Assembly (NCBI GenBank): GCA_007570785.1
Contig: ML662465.1
Coordinates: 2,060,957 to 2,124,956, forward strand
Reading direction: 5' to 3'
Length of the DNA stretch: 64,000 nt
Source: Antilocapra americana
Lineage: Eukaryota; Chordata; Mammalia; Artiodactyla; Antilocapridae
The translations under genes and the position numbers were made by a program. The notes beneath the pieces are model-generated. The model was not told where the DNA came from and ran no database searches. It worked only from the letters and a program-made list of their open reading frames with translations. Below, in pieces: positions 24,201 to 35,303 of the stretch; position 1 is the first letter of the stretch, and each line of letters begins with the position of its first letter.

Positions 24201-25705
24201 TCGGTTCCTTTCTAAATGGCTCTCTTATTTCCCCATCCGTCCTGCCAGGCCCTGGCCTGGGCTCACTCACAGAATCAGCCCCTTGGCCTCCCTGCAGCTT
24301 TGACCATCAGCCCCTCCTCCTCCCAGCCAAGAGAGCTTCCTCTAAGGGCCTGATCTTAAGGTCTCTCTGCTCAAGACTCTGAAGCCCCAAGACCTACAGG
24401 GTGAGGTTCAAATTCCTTGGCCCAATTACAGAGGACGTAAGGAGCTCATTTTGGCTGCCCACCAATGCTTTCTATCCCCGCTTCTCCCAGTAACCAGAGG
24501 GGGGTTGGGAGGAGGCTTGTGAGATGGGCCTCAGCAATCGAAGCGGCTACCCTGGCATCCTGGTGTTGCCCCTGGGTGGGCCCAGGTCCCAGGTCCGCTG
24601 GTCAGAACCCTCCCTGAGGCTTCTGAGCTAGGGGTCGAGGTGCAGGATCTGGAGTTAACCTGCTGGGGCCATCTACCCCAGGGGAGAAAGCTACCTACCT
24701 GCAAGAGAGGAGAAAAGGAAACCAAGGCCAGACCAGCAGACGAGCGTGGTGGGGAGGGAAGGAGGTCTGGTGGGTGGGGCCCTGGCCCCAGGCTTCCTCC
24801 GTAGCTCTTCTTGCAGGTCTGTGATACCCCCACCCCCGGCATCCTCACCTGGTCACAAAACTCAAAGAAAACCAACCATGTTTCATACAAACGAAACAAA
24901 CGTGTTAATGCGAAGTCTGAAGCCTGGGGGTCTCCTGACCTAAAACCTTCTTTGGAGAGTAGTGACCCCTGGGTGATGGAGACAGCAGGGGGCAGGAGGG
25001 GGGCCTACCAGATGTTCTGTTTCTTGACTGGAAACTTGTTCTGTTTCTTGACTGGAAAGGGTGCAGAGTGGAAAATCCAACAAGCAAGCGGGGGTGAGCA
25101 CTTTTCTCTGAAGGCAGGTTACATTTTGGTAACAAAGACCAAAACCACCCCAGACACCCCACCGCCCAGCAGAGGCCTGAGCTGAGCAAGCCAATGAGGG
25201 TCCCCGCCCCAGTGACCAGGCCACGGCCTTCCGCTCCACAGCCCACAGGCTGCGACCGTCCTGACGGACCAGTCGGCACAGAGCGGTGTTAACAACCGAA
25301 CCAACGACGGGGCCTGGCGACAGCAGCCGAGGTCTGCAGCACAGCCCCGGCTGTGCTCCATCCCTGGAGCCCTCTGTGGCGAGGACCAGCGCTGCCCTGT
25401 TTGCCAGATGGAGACGCGCACAGCGGAGTTGCCTGCCCCAAACCACACAGCACTTCAGCGATGGGGCCGGGCCTGAATCCGGGCAGCCCACCTTGGAGCC
25501 CAGGAGCTTCCGTGCGGGTTGTGGAGCTGGACTGTTCTTCCGGGGTCCCGCCTGCCTGCCTCCGCCACCCACAGTGGCTGGGCCGCCCCTGGGCCTGCGT
25601 GTCTCTGATGAAGGTGTCCTCAGGCAGCTGGTCCCTGGGCCGGGCACAGTGTGAAGGGTGTGTGTGACCACGAGCGCGTCTGTGTGCCCGGCCCCCTGCT
25701 CTCAG
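21256..25705. other. Spacer between convergent NSMCE1 and KDM8 3' ends
   Basis: About 4.4 kb of GC-rich, mostly unique DNA, including the unlocated KDM8 3' UTR on the minus strand. It has a 47-bp tandem duplication (22072-22165), a 24-bp-period doublet near 25015-25058 (TTCTGTTTCTTGACTGGAAA twice) and a likely MIR remnant near 25400-25490. No convincing coding exon was found. Confidence 0.6.
22072..22165 (+). repeat. 47-bp tandem duplication
   Basis: CAACCATCACTTGCCACACT occurs at 22072 and again at 22119; each copy continues through CTGCTTTAATTCC and GACTCACCTCCCTTC. The second copy lacks two bases. Confidence 0.9.
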
Positions 25706-25870
25706 CTACGACCACCAGAAGCTGACGGAGAAGCTCAGGTCCAGGGCCCGCACGAAATGCCAGTGCCTCACAGGGATGAAGAGCACCTCTCCCGGGGACA
25801 GGACGCAGGACAGGAAGGGGGCCTCGGCAAACCTGGGAAACTTCTCCAGGTCGGGATTCTCCACGTCAAC
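25706..25870 (-). CDS. KDM8: KDM8 last coding exon (residues 353-406) and stop
   Basis: The acceptor CTTTCTCAG precedes 25870. It encodes 54 residues with the jelly-roll motif [20 protein letters not shown], where the WH histidine (His390) is the third iron ligand. The protein ends in SVSFWWS followed by TAG at 25708-25706. I saw no canonical AATAAA on the minus strand within about 1.5 kb downstream, so the transcript end is not located. Confidence 0.97.
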   Translation of the reverse strand, partial: VDVENPDLEKFPRFAEAPFLSCVLSPGEVLFIPVRHWHFVRALDLSFSVSFWWS

Positions 25871-28800
25871 CTGAGAAAGCGAAGGGAGTCACCCGTCTGG
25901 TGTCAAGAGACAGGGTGTGGGTCCCGCCGGTCCCCCAGGCCCACCTGGCTCGTGTTGTGAAGAAGGTGTGTGTCGTGGGGGTACAGCGCCTCCGACTCCT
26001 GCGGGGAGTACAGCCGGATGTACTTCCTGCCCATCACCTGCAGGGAAGAGACCCCCTCCATGAGCAGGTGCCCCTCGCCTCCCGGCCCCACGCCCAGCAC
26101 ACGTGTTAGGTCAGTAGTGCCTTCGCTACTGTCCCGAACAATCAATAGGCACGTGAACACCGCTGTTTAAGTGCTTTATGTGTGTTAGCTAATCCTCGCC
26201 ACAACCCTCCGAGGTGGTTTATCATCCCCGCTCCCACCCATTTTACAGGTGAGGAAATGGAGGCACAGAGAGGCCGGGGTGTCCACGTTCACAACGCTGA
26301 GAGACGACCGCTGTGTTCACACCAGGTGCTCTCAGCCTCTCTGCTGTATCCGGGGAATGGGTCCCGGGCTGGAAGAATGCTCTGGCTTGTCAAACCTCTC
26401 TGCCTATGACGGAAGGTTTTATGACAGATGTCCCCCACCCCACACGCCCCTTACAACACATGGGGGCTCCTCTGTCTGTGTTCCAGGAAAACCACCCACT
26501 GGCTGAGCAGCTTCCCTGTATTTGGAGAGAGGGTTCTGGCTGGAGAAGCCAGCCTGGCTCTGATGGACGGCAGGGGGGTGGCAGCCACGAGGGCACTTGC
26601 CCCATGCTAAGATGGCACCCCAGCTCTGCTCTGCCTGCATGAGGCGTCCGACGGGATCCCAGACGATCCAGGAGTCTGGAAGCAGCCCCTCCCCACCCTG
26701 AGGCCCGGTACCGTGTCTCTGTTTTCACTTTGGTCCATGCCCCTGTCTGTGGTTCATCTCCTTGGTGTTTAAACGTGGAAAATGTGCAGCTGGGCCAGGA
26801 GGAGAGCAAGGCCGAGGTTCTGAGCGGCTCCAACCTGAGCTAGGAAGTTCTGCTGGGGATCCTGGTGGAGCGGGGAGACGGTGCCTTGTGGGCCGAACCA
26901 GGCGTTGATGGTGATCTCCTCTTCCTCCCCATCACCCAGGCAGCAGTAATCGGGGATGCTGATGTCCTGTTTCAGCTCCGGGATCTGACAGAGCAGATGA
27001 GGTGGGTTAAGGCCAGGCCTGTGCGACTCAGCAGCCTAGATGTCAACTGACTCTTAACCAGAAGGCCAATACTGTCTTCTTGTGTAATATGACACTAGCC
27101 ACATTTTACTGCATAGGAATTTAAAAACCAATTTTAAAAAGTAAATATATAATTACTAGGGAAGGGTTATAATTTTATTTTCAGATTTCTTTCCATGTCA
27201 CATGCATTTTATCTTTATTTCCTTTTTTAAAAAACCTGATACCACTACTTTGTCTTAAAAATAAACCAGCTTGCCATTTTCTAAAGCTATCATAACATTT
27301 TAGAAAGTCAAAGAAAAGAAGATGGGACTGAGTATTTATTTATCAAATCTCTGGAGAGGAAAGTTTTTCCAAAATTTACTGATGGTAAAGCAATCACAAT
27401 CAGTACATTTAAGGTAAATGAAAGTAAGTATATTAATATAAAATAAGTGAATACCAATAAAATGGAAAGCACCTGAACTACGGTAAATGAAGGTTAATGT
27501 ATATAGAGCATTCATATAAAATTAAGGATCCTAATATGTAAAGTTACACAAATAAGCAAAGGACAAAAATCAGATCATACATGAAAAGGCTTTCCCATCA
27601 GCAAAGAAATCCAAATTAAACATTGTCATCATTTCCTACTAATCAAATTAGCAAAGACTGAAAAAGTGATAACAGCCAGCGGTGGTGAGGATGTGGTAAA
27701 ATGGGCAGCCCCATGCCAGGCCGCCGGTGGCATCAAGTGACCATGTGTGGAAATCTTAAAGCTGTGCAGACTTTGACCCAGTTGGAAGTGAGCTTGTGCT
27801 GTGCCTTTGTGTGGAGGTGTCCTGGGGTGGGGGTGTCCTCCAGAAGGAGTGAGGTTGGGACTCTGGGGGGCGGGGTGCTCAGACAAGGTTGCACGCGGAG
27901 GTGGGTGGGCTCGCCTGCCCCGGCATCATCAGTGAACACCTCTAATGAGATAGATTCTTCCTCGGCTTTTGGTGGGGTTGCATCCCAATAAGCCTATGGT
28001 AGTTTGAAAATATCAAAAGCTGAAAATGCAGCCTACAGAACATCATAGCTGAGCCTAGCCTGGCTTAAACGTGCTCAGAACACTTTAGTTAGCCTACAGC
28101 TGGGCAAAATCATCAAACACAGTCTATTTTATAATGGAGTGTTGACTGTTATCATCCAATTTATTGGATACTGTACTGAAAGTGAAAACCAAAATGTTAT
28201 CTGGGTCCAGAGTGGCTGGAAGTGTATCCATTGCTCACCCGTGTGACCATGTGATGTTCTGCGTGAGGGACCAGGAGATCCAGCCCAGCGTCACATAGAA
28301 TGGCAAACGTACCACTAAGTCCAGGAAAACAGCACGATTCAAAATCCAAAGTACAGTTTCTACTGAATACCTGTCGTTTTGGTACGACCATGAAGTTGAA
28401 CAATCCTAACGTAGGGGCTGTCTGTACTTTAAAATAGCAAGTACCCTCGTGTAGCCCCCTCATATGTTCCTATCTCCCACACCCACCCTACTTTCCGACC
28501 AGACCGAATGCAGCTGGGGCTCCACGCCCAGGGCTGGTGAGGAATCCAGCGCCCAGAGCTGCCTTCTATGGGTCTGGTCAGGAAGTGGCTTCAGCCAGTG
28601 TGAGCAGTTTCCTCTGAGACTCTGGTTCTTTCCAAATGAGGTCAGTCTACCGTAGCCCTGCAGAGCCCCAACTGCTGAGACTGGCAAGTGCTCAGGGACT
28701 CTGGGAGATTAAACATAGACTCAACGTGGTCCCCAGTGTGTTGCAAAGGGAACCCACTCTGCTAGTTTAATCAGGGCTCTTCAGAGTGAGCTCGCCGGGT

Positions 28801-31800
28801 CTGAAGGGACACCTGCAGGCGGACTGTCCATTCCTTCAGCGCACGCATCACTACGGGCGACTGGAATGCTCTCCCTGCAGGGAGCTTGGGCTGTTTTGCC
28901 TGTAAAAAGCTGCTGTGTCCACTGCTTTGGGCTGACGGAGAAATTCACAACCTGAGGTGCCTTGTCCAGTGGTGGTGGTGGTGGGGGGGTCCTCAAGCTA
29001 CATGCAGGATCCCCAAGGCCTCTGGGAACCACCTGCTTCTCCCCGCCAGGCTCACTGTCACACAGCACAGTTTCTGGCTGGGATAACACCAGACCCCGGC
29101 CCTGTGGGATGCTGGGAAGCTGCTGGTCCCTGATGACAACATCAGGATTCCTGAGAGGTGATTGGTTGGCCAGATGATATAACTGGAGGCACGGGCCAAG
29201 GATTCAGAGACCCTAAGAGGAGAAACTGTCCCAAGTGGGGCTGAGACTTGAAGGCAGGCCTCGCACAAAATATTCTGAAACACGGGGTCACTGGGAGGAA
29301 AGTTAGTAAGAGGTTTTGGGGCAAAAGGTTTTGGGTGGGACACCTTGAGCTTGGTGGAGAAGGCCCCAGAAGCTGTGCAGAAGCCAGCCTGGTGTCCCTT
29401 CTGTGCTGCATGGCGGCTCCAGCGCTCTGGTTGCTCTGACTGTCCCCATGGTAGTTGGGACAACAGAGGAGAAAACACTCCTCTGGGGGCCTGAGACAAA
29501 AACGCCTTCAAAGTCTTTGTCCATCTTAGAAATAATCATGTCCTTTGCCTTCTTCTCCTCAATGTGCTTCCTCATATTCTAGTCAAATGGCAATTAGCTG
29601 CTCCAGGACAGGGAGCCAAGCTGACTATGGCTTCCAGGGGCCCTGGAGGCTAAGGCCTGGTACAACTGAGGCCAGGTATGGGACAGGCCAGTCTCTTGAG
29701 ATCACACAGCAGAGGCCTGATCAACTCAAATCCCCCTTTTCCTCACTTAGCAAAAGAGGACTCATGGGGAAAGGACCCATGAGTCCTCACATGGGGAGGC
29801 CTGGGCAAGAGACCATAGCTCACCTGGCCCCGTTGCCACCTTCCCTCTGTAACTTTGGACCTGCAGCCCCCAGAGGCTGGCAGAGTCCCAACTTGGGCTA
29901 GGGGTCAAGGTCAGCAGGAACTCACTTGTTCTGGGTCAGGTTGGAGCCTGCCACCCTCACCTGGCTCCCAGAACCAGTTCTGACCACACTCGGGCTTCTG
30001 ACTCTATCCCCCAGGGGCCACCCGAAGGTGGCCTCCTCACCCCTCAGCGCAGTCTGGGGCCTGACCTGCCCCCTGCTGCCTGCTGGTGAGAAGGGTGCCA
30101 GGTGAGTGTGCCTGCCTGCTCAGAGCAGGGGCAGTACCAGGAGGAAGCAGCTGAGGTTACTACCCCTTTCCTGCCCTCTGGGGCCAGTGCCCCAGAAGGG
30201 ACGTGGGAGTAGGTGAGAGGGAAAAGGATGGAGGGGCGTGGTCTGACTTACCTGGTCAAAGAGCTGGTGCTGAGCAAGGTACCCGACGTCCTTTGGCTGC
30301 TCCGTGGGAGAAAAACCAGAGGCGACACAGAAAGCTCCGTTAGTTGTGACAGAGAGGTCCCTGGAGCTGCCAGTTCGGTCGGCTCTCAGCATCCTGCCTG
30401 TGGCAACCACCCAAGGGCCCTCCTCTCCATCCCGCTTGGTGTCTGTCCTCCGACCCCAGGGCCGATGTCATCCCTTGTCAGCCAGCAGGAATGGGCTGAT
30501 GGGGGCACTCAGGATCTGGTACTGCCTGTGCTACTGAGGTGGACCTGAGTAAGTCACCCAGAGCCCTGGGGCTCACTTTCCATGAAATGTGAAGGGGTGG
30601 CGCACACATAAGGATTTTTTTTTAAGTAAAAATGGAACCATACAATATGCATTACTTTGATGTCTGCTTTTCAGTTTAATGATACATCATGACCATCTCT
30701 TCAAGTGGACACATGCATATGTGACTCCTTTTGATGGATGCATGTATTATAGACAGGATGCATCACTATCCAGCCAACCATCCCCCAGCTGGCAGACATT
30801 CATGTGGCTCTACCATGGCGTTTCAGTAAACAGTTGAATGCACGCGTGCTAAGTCGCTTCAGTTGTGTCTGACTCTTTGCAACCCCATGGGCTGTAGCCT
30901 GCCAGGCTCCTCTGTCCATGGGATTCTTGAGGCAAGAATACTAGAGTGGGGTGCCAAGCCTTTCTCCAGGGGATCTTCCCAACTAGCGTCTCTTGTGTCT
31001 CCTGCACTGGCAGGCGGTTCTTTATTACTAGCGCCACCTGGGAAGCCCAGCCAAATGCTCTGATCCTTCTGTTTACATGCCTCCAAAAGTAGAACAGTGC
31101 AGTCAAGGAGTACACACACTTTAAATCTTAATAGCTTCTGCCAGGTTGTTTTCCCAAACACTACATCATTTATACCCTCACCAGCTGCTAATGGGAGCAC
31201 TCGCTTTCCCATATCTCTGACCACACAGGAGATGATCATTTTGTGAAAAATTCTGCCAAGCAGATGAAAGAAAAGATCAGTGCTTTTCAAACTGGGCTCC
31301 TGGATGCGCAGGGATTCTCTGAAGATGCCTGAAGGCAGATCGGGGCGGGTTAGATGCACTGCAGGGTGCTACTGACCGCAACAGCGGCTAGAGCGGCCAA
31401 CGGGTATCTGGAAGGGGAAGACACCCAAGGTCCTCACCGTTGAGAAATGGCAAGATGGTGCAGTTGGGCTCTGGAAGACAGTCGGGCAGTTCCTCAAAAG
31501 GTTACACTCAGCGTGGCTGCCTGATCCAGCAATTCCGAAACTCCTCATACAGACAGAGGAGAGGTGGAATCACATGTCCACATAGGCATGTGGATGTTCA
31601 TGGCGTTTTTTCATACTAGCCAAAAAGTGGACACAACCCAAATGGCCATCCACTGAGGAATGGATAAGCAAGATGTGGTCTAGCCATCAAAAGGATAGTA
31701 TTTGGCCATAAGAAGGTAGGTGCTATGACAGACGATCCTTGAAAACATTATGCTAAATGGAGGAAGCCAGACACAGAAGGTCCCAGATTGTATGATTCCA

Positions 31801-34800
31801 ACTGTGTGAAATATCCGGAACTGGAAAACCCACAGAGACAGACAGCAGATTCACGGTTGCCTGGGCATAGGTGGGGAGGAGACACAGGAAGTGACTGCGC
31901 ATGAGTATGGGGTTTCTTGAGGGTGATGAGAATGTTCTGGAATTACAAATTGGTGATGGTTGCACCATCTTGTACATACACCAAAAAGCACTGAATTGTA
32001 ACCCAAAAATAAATGCCAAAAATAAAGGCCAGTACAAGCTGCCTTCCTTGTACTGGCCAGCCTACTGACCACAGGCCCTTCAGGTGTGATTTCTTGATTC
32101 CTCCAAAACCTCCCCTGGTGACATGTGGAAGTTATTCTGCCCACACAGGTAACGCGTTCCCTCCCTCCTGAGGATTAGGGGGCCAGAGTCGAACGACACA
32201 CCTCATTCCTGATGTACTTGTTGATGAACTCGTTGACCGTCATGAGCGTCTGGGACCACTCCTCATCCGTGTACCTGGACCCGACCTCCACAGGGACGGT
32301 GCGGCAGCCAGCGACTTCCTGGATGTACTCCAGACTATTCGGAAGACAGGGGTCAGCACTGCCGTCGTTACGCTGAGACCTGCTGGGCGCCCTGCTAAAC
32401 GGGCTTCACATGGGGCCCCTTTCATTGGCACAAAAGCTCACGAGGTAGAGGGAGGCCCCACTTCACTGCAGAGGAGATGCAGGTACAGAGGGGCGAGGTC
32501 ACTTGCCCGCCTGGCTCTGGGCAGCTGTTTGCAGATAGAACCAATGAATCTGGTTCTTGCTGGGCAGCTCTATTTTCCAGCTGGCCTAGCCTCCCAACTT
32601 CTCTCCCGCATGACTTGTTACAAGCAGAGAGACCTTACCTGGGCCAGTGGCGGACAGTACAGGGTGGTGAGGTGCCTGGTGAGTCCTCAGCTCCGGTGGC
32701 GGCTGCCACATCCAGCCCTGCCTGTCACCCACCGACCCACGGCAAGTTTCTTTGCCTCTCTGAGTCCTTGTTCCTCGTCCGGAAAATGTACGTGACGACA
32801 GTGCCCATCCCATGTCAGGGAAAACGACTTCCCCCACAAAGCCGCCGCCAAGACTCAGGCCGGCTCTGTCGCCTGCCTGAGACACGCCGCCTCGTTTCAA
32901 GGCCACCACCCAGCTGCCTGATCTGATGCCTCCACCGTGAACCTGGGGAGTGACTCAGAGCGGCCACGAGGAGAGAGCACACCCAGGAGCCTGTGGAGAG
33001 GGCATGGGGCTGTCTTGGGTTCTTATTTCTACTCTCAAGCCTCAGGGACCCCTGAGAAAGTCCACAGAATTCCTGAGATCCTACAAAATGGCATAATGCA
33101 CTTAACACTGGACTGCCATGGTGCACTCGTGAAAAACTGCTTAGGGGCAAGCAGACTGTAGCTGGTAAGGACCTTATAACCTCTGGTCTGCTTCAGAGGA
33201 CTGCGCCTTTAATGTATGTTTAACCCCTCAGCAGTCCATCCCACTTAACTGGCAGGTAAGTGTCTATGAGGTTGTATTCTCTTGGGGGGTCATGGGAGGA
33301 GGAACTGGGGCATCTTTGGGGATGCTAAATTGGGAAGAGGAACCCTACGGCACTCAGCAGACACCCACCTCCACTTCTTCATGCACGGCCAGTGGTTGGC
33401 CACGCCTTCCAAAATCACCGGCCTCCCTGGAACCAAAAAATGCTTCTTGAAATACTGGAGGGACGGACAGTGAAGCCGGGGCACTGTTCTTTCTGTTGTC
33501 ACATCTGGAATCGGCACGTGGTCATTCCTCGCTTTCTGTTCAGAAAAGCAAGATGGCGACAACCACAAAAAAGTCAGAATTTGAGGCATTTCACCAGGAA
33601 TTTGCATCAATGCTAGAGAGACTGGAGGTGTGCTTAGTAACAATAGCAACAGTTAACCTTTATTATCAGTATTACTGTGGTGTTGGAGAAGACTCCTAAG
33701 AGTTTCCTTGGACCACAAGGAGATCAAACCAGTCAATCCTAGAGGATATCAACCCTGAATATTCATTGGAAGGACTGATGTTGAAGCTGAAGCTCCAGTA
33801 CTCTGGCCACCTGATGGGAAGAGCTGACTCATTGGAAAAGACCCTGATGCTGGGAAAGATTAAGGGCAGGAGGAGAAGGGGGTGACAGAGGATGAGAGGG
33901 TTGGATGGCATCACCGACTCAATGAACATGAGTTTGAGCAAACTCCAGGAGATGGTGAAGGACAGGGAAGTCAGGGGTGCTGCAGTCCATGGGGTTGCAA
34001 AGAGTTGGACACGACTGAGCGATTGGCCCCCACCCTGAGGACCTGTGGGTATTCTCTGGCACGTGCCCTTAAACACCAGTGAGGACACAAGTGTTAGTCA
34101 TTCAGTCTTGTCCAACTCTTTGCAACCCCATGGACTAAAGCCCACCAGACTCCTCTGTCCATGAAATTCTCCAGGCAAGAATACTGGAGTGGGTTGCCAT
34201 TCTCCTCTCCAGGGTATCTTCCCAACCCAGGGATCGAACCCAGGTCTCCCACACTGTAGGCAAATTCTTTACCACTGGGTCACCAGGGAAGCCCATGAGG
34301 ACATAGGCAAGGATCTAAAGGGCAGGACCAGTCGGTCACACAAGTTGTAGCATCTCATCCAAATGCAGCCACACAGAGACAGAGGCAGCTAGAAAAGTGG
34401 GTGACACTTCAACCAATGGGCCAGGAAGAATTTGAAAGGGACAGGCTCCTGTTGGATATAGGGCTTGGCCACACCAATGCTCTAAGACCTTTTTCTCAGG
34501 AACCACAAAGCTCCCACCCTCCCACTCTCCCCAAGGGGCACAGCATTTACACAAGCTGAAAAAAAAAAATTTGAGGAAAGAAGTTGCTCTATTTCCAAAT
34601 TGATGCAGATGCCATTTTTCAACAAGGATCAGCACACCAGGGGGCTTCACCCCAGAGGAGAACTGACCTGTGATTTCTAGGAAAATGGAGCTGATAGATT
34701 TTGTTGGGTGTGGTCATTAGCTGCCCCATACCCCCATACCTTTATGCCAGGCAGCTCCTGGCTCGGGCAGGGGGCAGGCCTCTTTCCGGATGGCAGGTGC

Positions 34801-35207
34801 TTCTGGAGGACCGCGGCGACTTTGAGGAGGATGTCCCCGAGGATGGCCGCCCCCATCAGCAGGCCCATGTCGCAGGCTTTCAGGGCAGCGGCCACGGAGG
34901 CAGCGTCCCCAGGCGGCTCGCACAGACACACAGCTTTCAGGAGGCAGCCAAAGGCATACACCCGCCGCCAGTCCTTGTCCACGTGCTGCCAGGGCCCCGT
35001 GTTGAGCTTCTCCCAGGAGTAGTCCAGGAGCACCTCGCAGGTCTGCAGACACTCGCGCCGCTGGCCCCCGTGAAAGAGCTCGGCAGCTTCCTGCAGCAGC
35101 ATCACCACGCTGCTCTCTACCTTCTCTCCCAGCTCCAGCTTCAGCTCCTCTTTCGTGTGGGGCAGGAGGGCCTGGAGGGCCTCCCAGAGTGTGCTAGGCC
35201 CCGCCAT
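25706..35207 (-). CDS. KDM8: KDM8 (JMJD5), JmjC-domain 2-oxoglutarate/Fe(II) oxygenase, complete coding sequence
   Basis: Seven minus-strand coding exons (34740-35207, 33369-33535, 32202-32334, 30252-30296, 26835-26984, 25945-26037, 25706-25870) join in frame to 406 residues and a TAG. The product is KDM8/JMJD5, a nuclear JmjC oxygenase described as an H3K36me2 demethylase and as an arginyl C-3 hydroxylase. Residues 1-156 form the helical N-terminal region; the JmjC domain fills most of the C-terminal half. The iron triad is intact: His311, Asp313 (HQD) and His390 (WHF). The 2-oxoglutarate contacts Ser308, Asn317 and Lys326 are also present. The human protein is 416 residues (memory); the difference lies mainly at the extreme N-terminus. 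The start at 35207 is the only in-frame ATG in its exon before the conserved LWEAL segment, and it begins MAG as in human. The gene is convergent with NSMCE1. Confidence 0.97.
25945..26037 (-). CDS. KDM8: KDM8 coding exon (residues 322-352)
   Basis: The acceptor CCCTGCAG precedes 26037 and the donor GTGGGC follows 25945. The 31 residues ([20 protein letters not shown], then [11 protein letters not shown]) include Lys326, equivalent to the human lysine that binds the 2-oxoglutarate carboxylate. The intron to the last exon is only 74 bases. Confidence 0.97.
26168..26285 (-). repeat. MIR SINE
   Basis: Reverse MIR core: AAGTGCTTTATGTGTGTTAG, then CATTTTACAGGTGAGGAAAT and GGAGGCACAGAGAGG. It lies in the KDM8 intron between the exons at 26835 and 25945. 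Confidence 0.75.
26835..26984 (-). CDS. KDM8: KDM8 coding exon with HQD iron ligands (residues 272-321)
   Basis: The acceptor CTCTGTCAG precedes 26984 and the donor GTTGGA follows 26835. The 50 residues include the acidic run [19 protein letters not shown] and [11 protein letters not shown]. The HQD supplies two of the three iron ligands (His311, Asp313); Ser308 and Asn317 contact the co-substrate in the human structure. Confidence 0.97.
27560..27800 (+). repeat. Ancient L1 fragment
   Basis: Forward text such as ATCAAATTAGCAAAGACTGA, GGTGAGGATGTGGTAAAATG and ACTTTGACCCAGTTGG follows the order of the L1M ORF2/3' region. Heavily diverged, so boundaries are approximate. Confidence 0.55.
27970..28430. 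repeat. Tigger-like (TcMar) DNA transposon fragment
   Basis: The sequence runs from GCATCCCAATAAGCCTATGG through CCTACAGCTGGGCAAAATCA and GGATACTGTACTGAAAGTGA to a diverged terminal motif near 28400-28430. I recall this order from a Tigger-related non-autonomous family, but the exact family name is uncertain. Confidence 0.5.
30252..30296 (-). CDS. KDM8: KDM8 micro-exon (15 codons, residues 257-271)
   Basis: A 45-base, phase-0 exon with acceptor CACGGAGCAG and donor GTAAGT encodes [15 protein letters not shown]. The segment matches the human protein and contains the Tyr that lies near the 2-oxoglutarate pocket. It is short but bounded by strong splice sites, and it is needed to keep the JmjC fold continuous. 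Confidence 0.96.
30620..31240 (-). repeat. L1 3' region, split by a SINE
   Basis: Reverse old-L1 text lies on both sides of the Bov-tA (left: GATACATCATGACCATCTCT; right: GGTTGTTTTCCCAAACACTA and CCTCACCAGCTGCTAATGGG). The order is that expected of one element interrupted later. Confidence 0.6.
30844..31049 (-). repeat. Bov-tA SINE
   Basis: Reverse copy from GTGCTAAGTCGCTTCAGTTG to GCCACCTGGGAAGCCCAG, nested in the L1 above. Confidence 0.93.
31430..32040 (+). repeat. L1 3' UTR fragment
   Basis: Forward old-L1 3' region: CAAATGGCCATCCACTGAGG, TTGTATGATTCCAACTGTGT and CACTGAATTGTAACCCAAAA are in the usual order. Confidence 0.8.
32202..32334 (-). CDS. KDM8: KDM8 coding exon (residues 212-256)
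   Basis: The acceptor CCGAATAG precedes 32334 and the donor GTGTGT follows 32202. It completes the split Ser codon and encodes 44 residues, including [18 protein letters not shown] and [11 protein letters not shown], in the N-terminal half of the JmjC domain. Confidence 0.96.
32335..33368 (-). other. KDM8: KDM8 intron between exons at 33369 and 32334
   Basis: A 1.03 kb intron with a likely reverse MIR at about 32385-32525 (GCAGAGGAGATGCAGGTACA). The rest is unique. Confidence 0.6.
33369..33535 (-). CDS. KDM8: KDM8 coding exon (residues 157-211, plus split Ser)
   Basis: The acceptor TTTTCTGAACAG precedes 33535 and the donor GTGGGT follows 33369. It encodes 55 residues plus the first two bases of a Ser codon, including [20 protein letters not shown] and the [14 protein letters not shown] motif. 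This motif is characteristic of the start of JmjC/cupin-type hydroxylase domains. Confidence 0.96.
33698..34020 (+). repeat. BovB LINE 3' end
   Basis: Forward copy of the RTE-type BovB ORF2 C-terminal region and tail: GAATATTCATTGGAAGGACT, GACTCATTGGAAAAGACCCT and AGTTGGACACGACTGAGCGA. The frame is broken. Read in reverse it gives the reading frame at 33696-34088, which is not a gene. Confidence 0.9.
34091..34294 (-). repeat. Bov-tA SINE
   Basis: Reverse copy from GTGTTAGTCATTCAGTCTTG to GGGTCACCAGGGAAGCCC. Confidence 0.92.
34740..35207 (-). CDS. KDM8: KDM8 first coding exon (residues 1-156)
   Basis: The exon probably starts at 35235 (acceptor TTTTTCTCTCTAG read on the minus strand), leaving 28 untranslated bases before the ATG. 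It ends at 34740 with donor GTATGG. It encodes the N-terminal helical region, including [10 protein letters not shown] and the [20 protein letters not shown] helix. The context around the ATG is moderate (G at +4). Between MAG and LWEAL there are only 3 residues (PST), where I recall about 14 in human. A long (AT)n/A-rich microsatellite lies just upstream of the acceptor. Confidence 0.95.
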
Positions 35208-35234
35208 CGGGCCAGGCAGCTTAGTCTGATGGGT

Positions 35235-35302
35235 GCTAGAGAGAAAAATATATATATATGAACAAACAAGCAAAAAAAAAAAATATATATATATATATAA
35301 AC
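35235..35302. repeat. AT/A-rich microsatellite at KDM8 splice acceptor
   Basis: (AT)n at about 35248-35259, an A12 run near 35272-35283 and (AT)n again at 35283-35299. On the minus strand this gives a T-rich tract that feeds directly into the acceptor TTTTTCTCTCTAG before the first KDM8 coding exon. Confidence 0.9.
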
Positions 35303-35303
35303 C

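Larger units (their letters stand above)
26985..30251 (-). other. KDM8: KDM8 intron between exons at 30252 and 26984
   Basis: A 3.27 kb intron. It holds an AT-rich block (27.05-27.6 kb), an old L1 piece (27.56-27.8 kb), a Tigger-like element (27.97-28.43 kb), a GGTGGTGGTGGTGGGGGGGT patch at about 28971-28990, and a perfect 13-bp inverted repeat at 29756-29788. The rest looks unique. Confidence 0.65.
30297..32201 (-). other. KDM8: KDM8 intron between exons at 32202 and 30296
   Basis: A 1.9 kb intron made largely of repeats: an old reverse L1 (30620-31240) split by a Bov-tA SINE, and a second old L1 in the opposite direction (31430-32040). Confidence 0.75.
33536..34739 (-). other. KDM8: KDM8 intron between exons at 34740 and 33535
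   Basis: A 1.2 kb intron holding a BovB 3' end (33698-34020), a Bov-tA (34091-34294), an A11 tract near 34559 and otherwise unique sequence. Confidence 0.7.
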
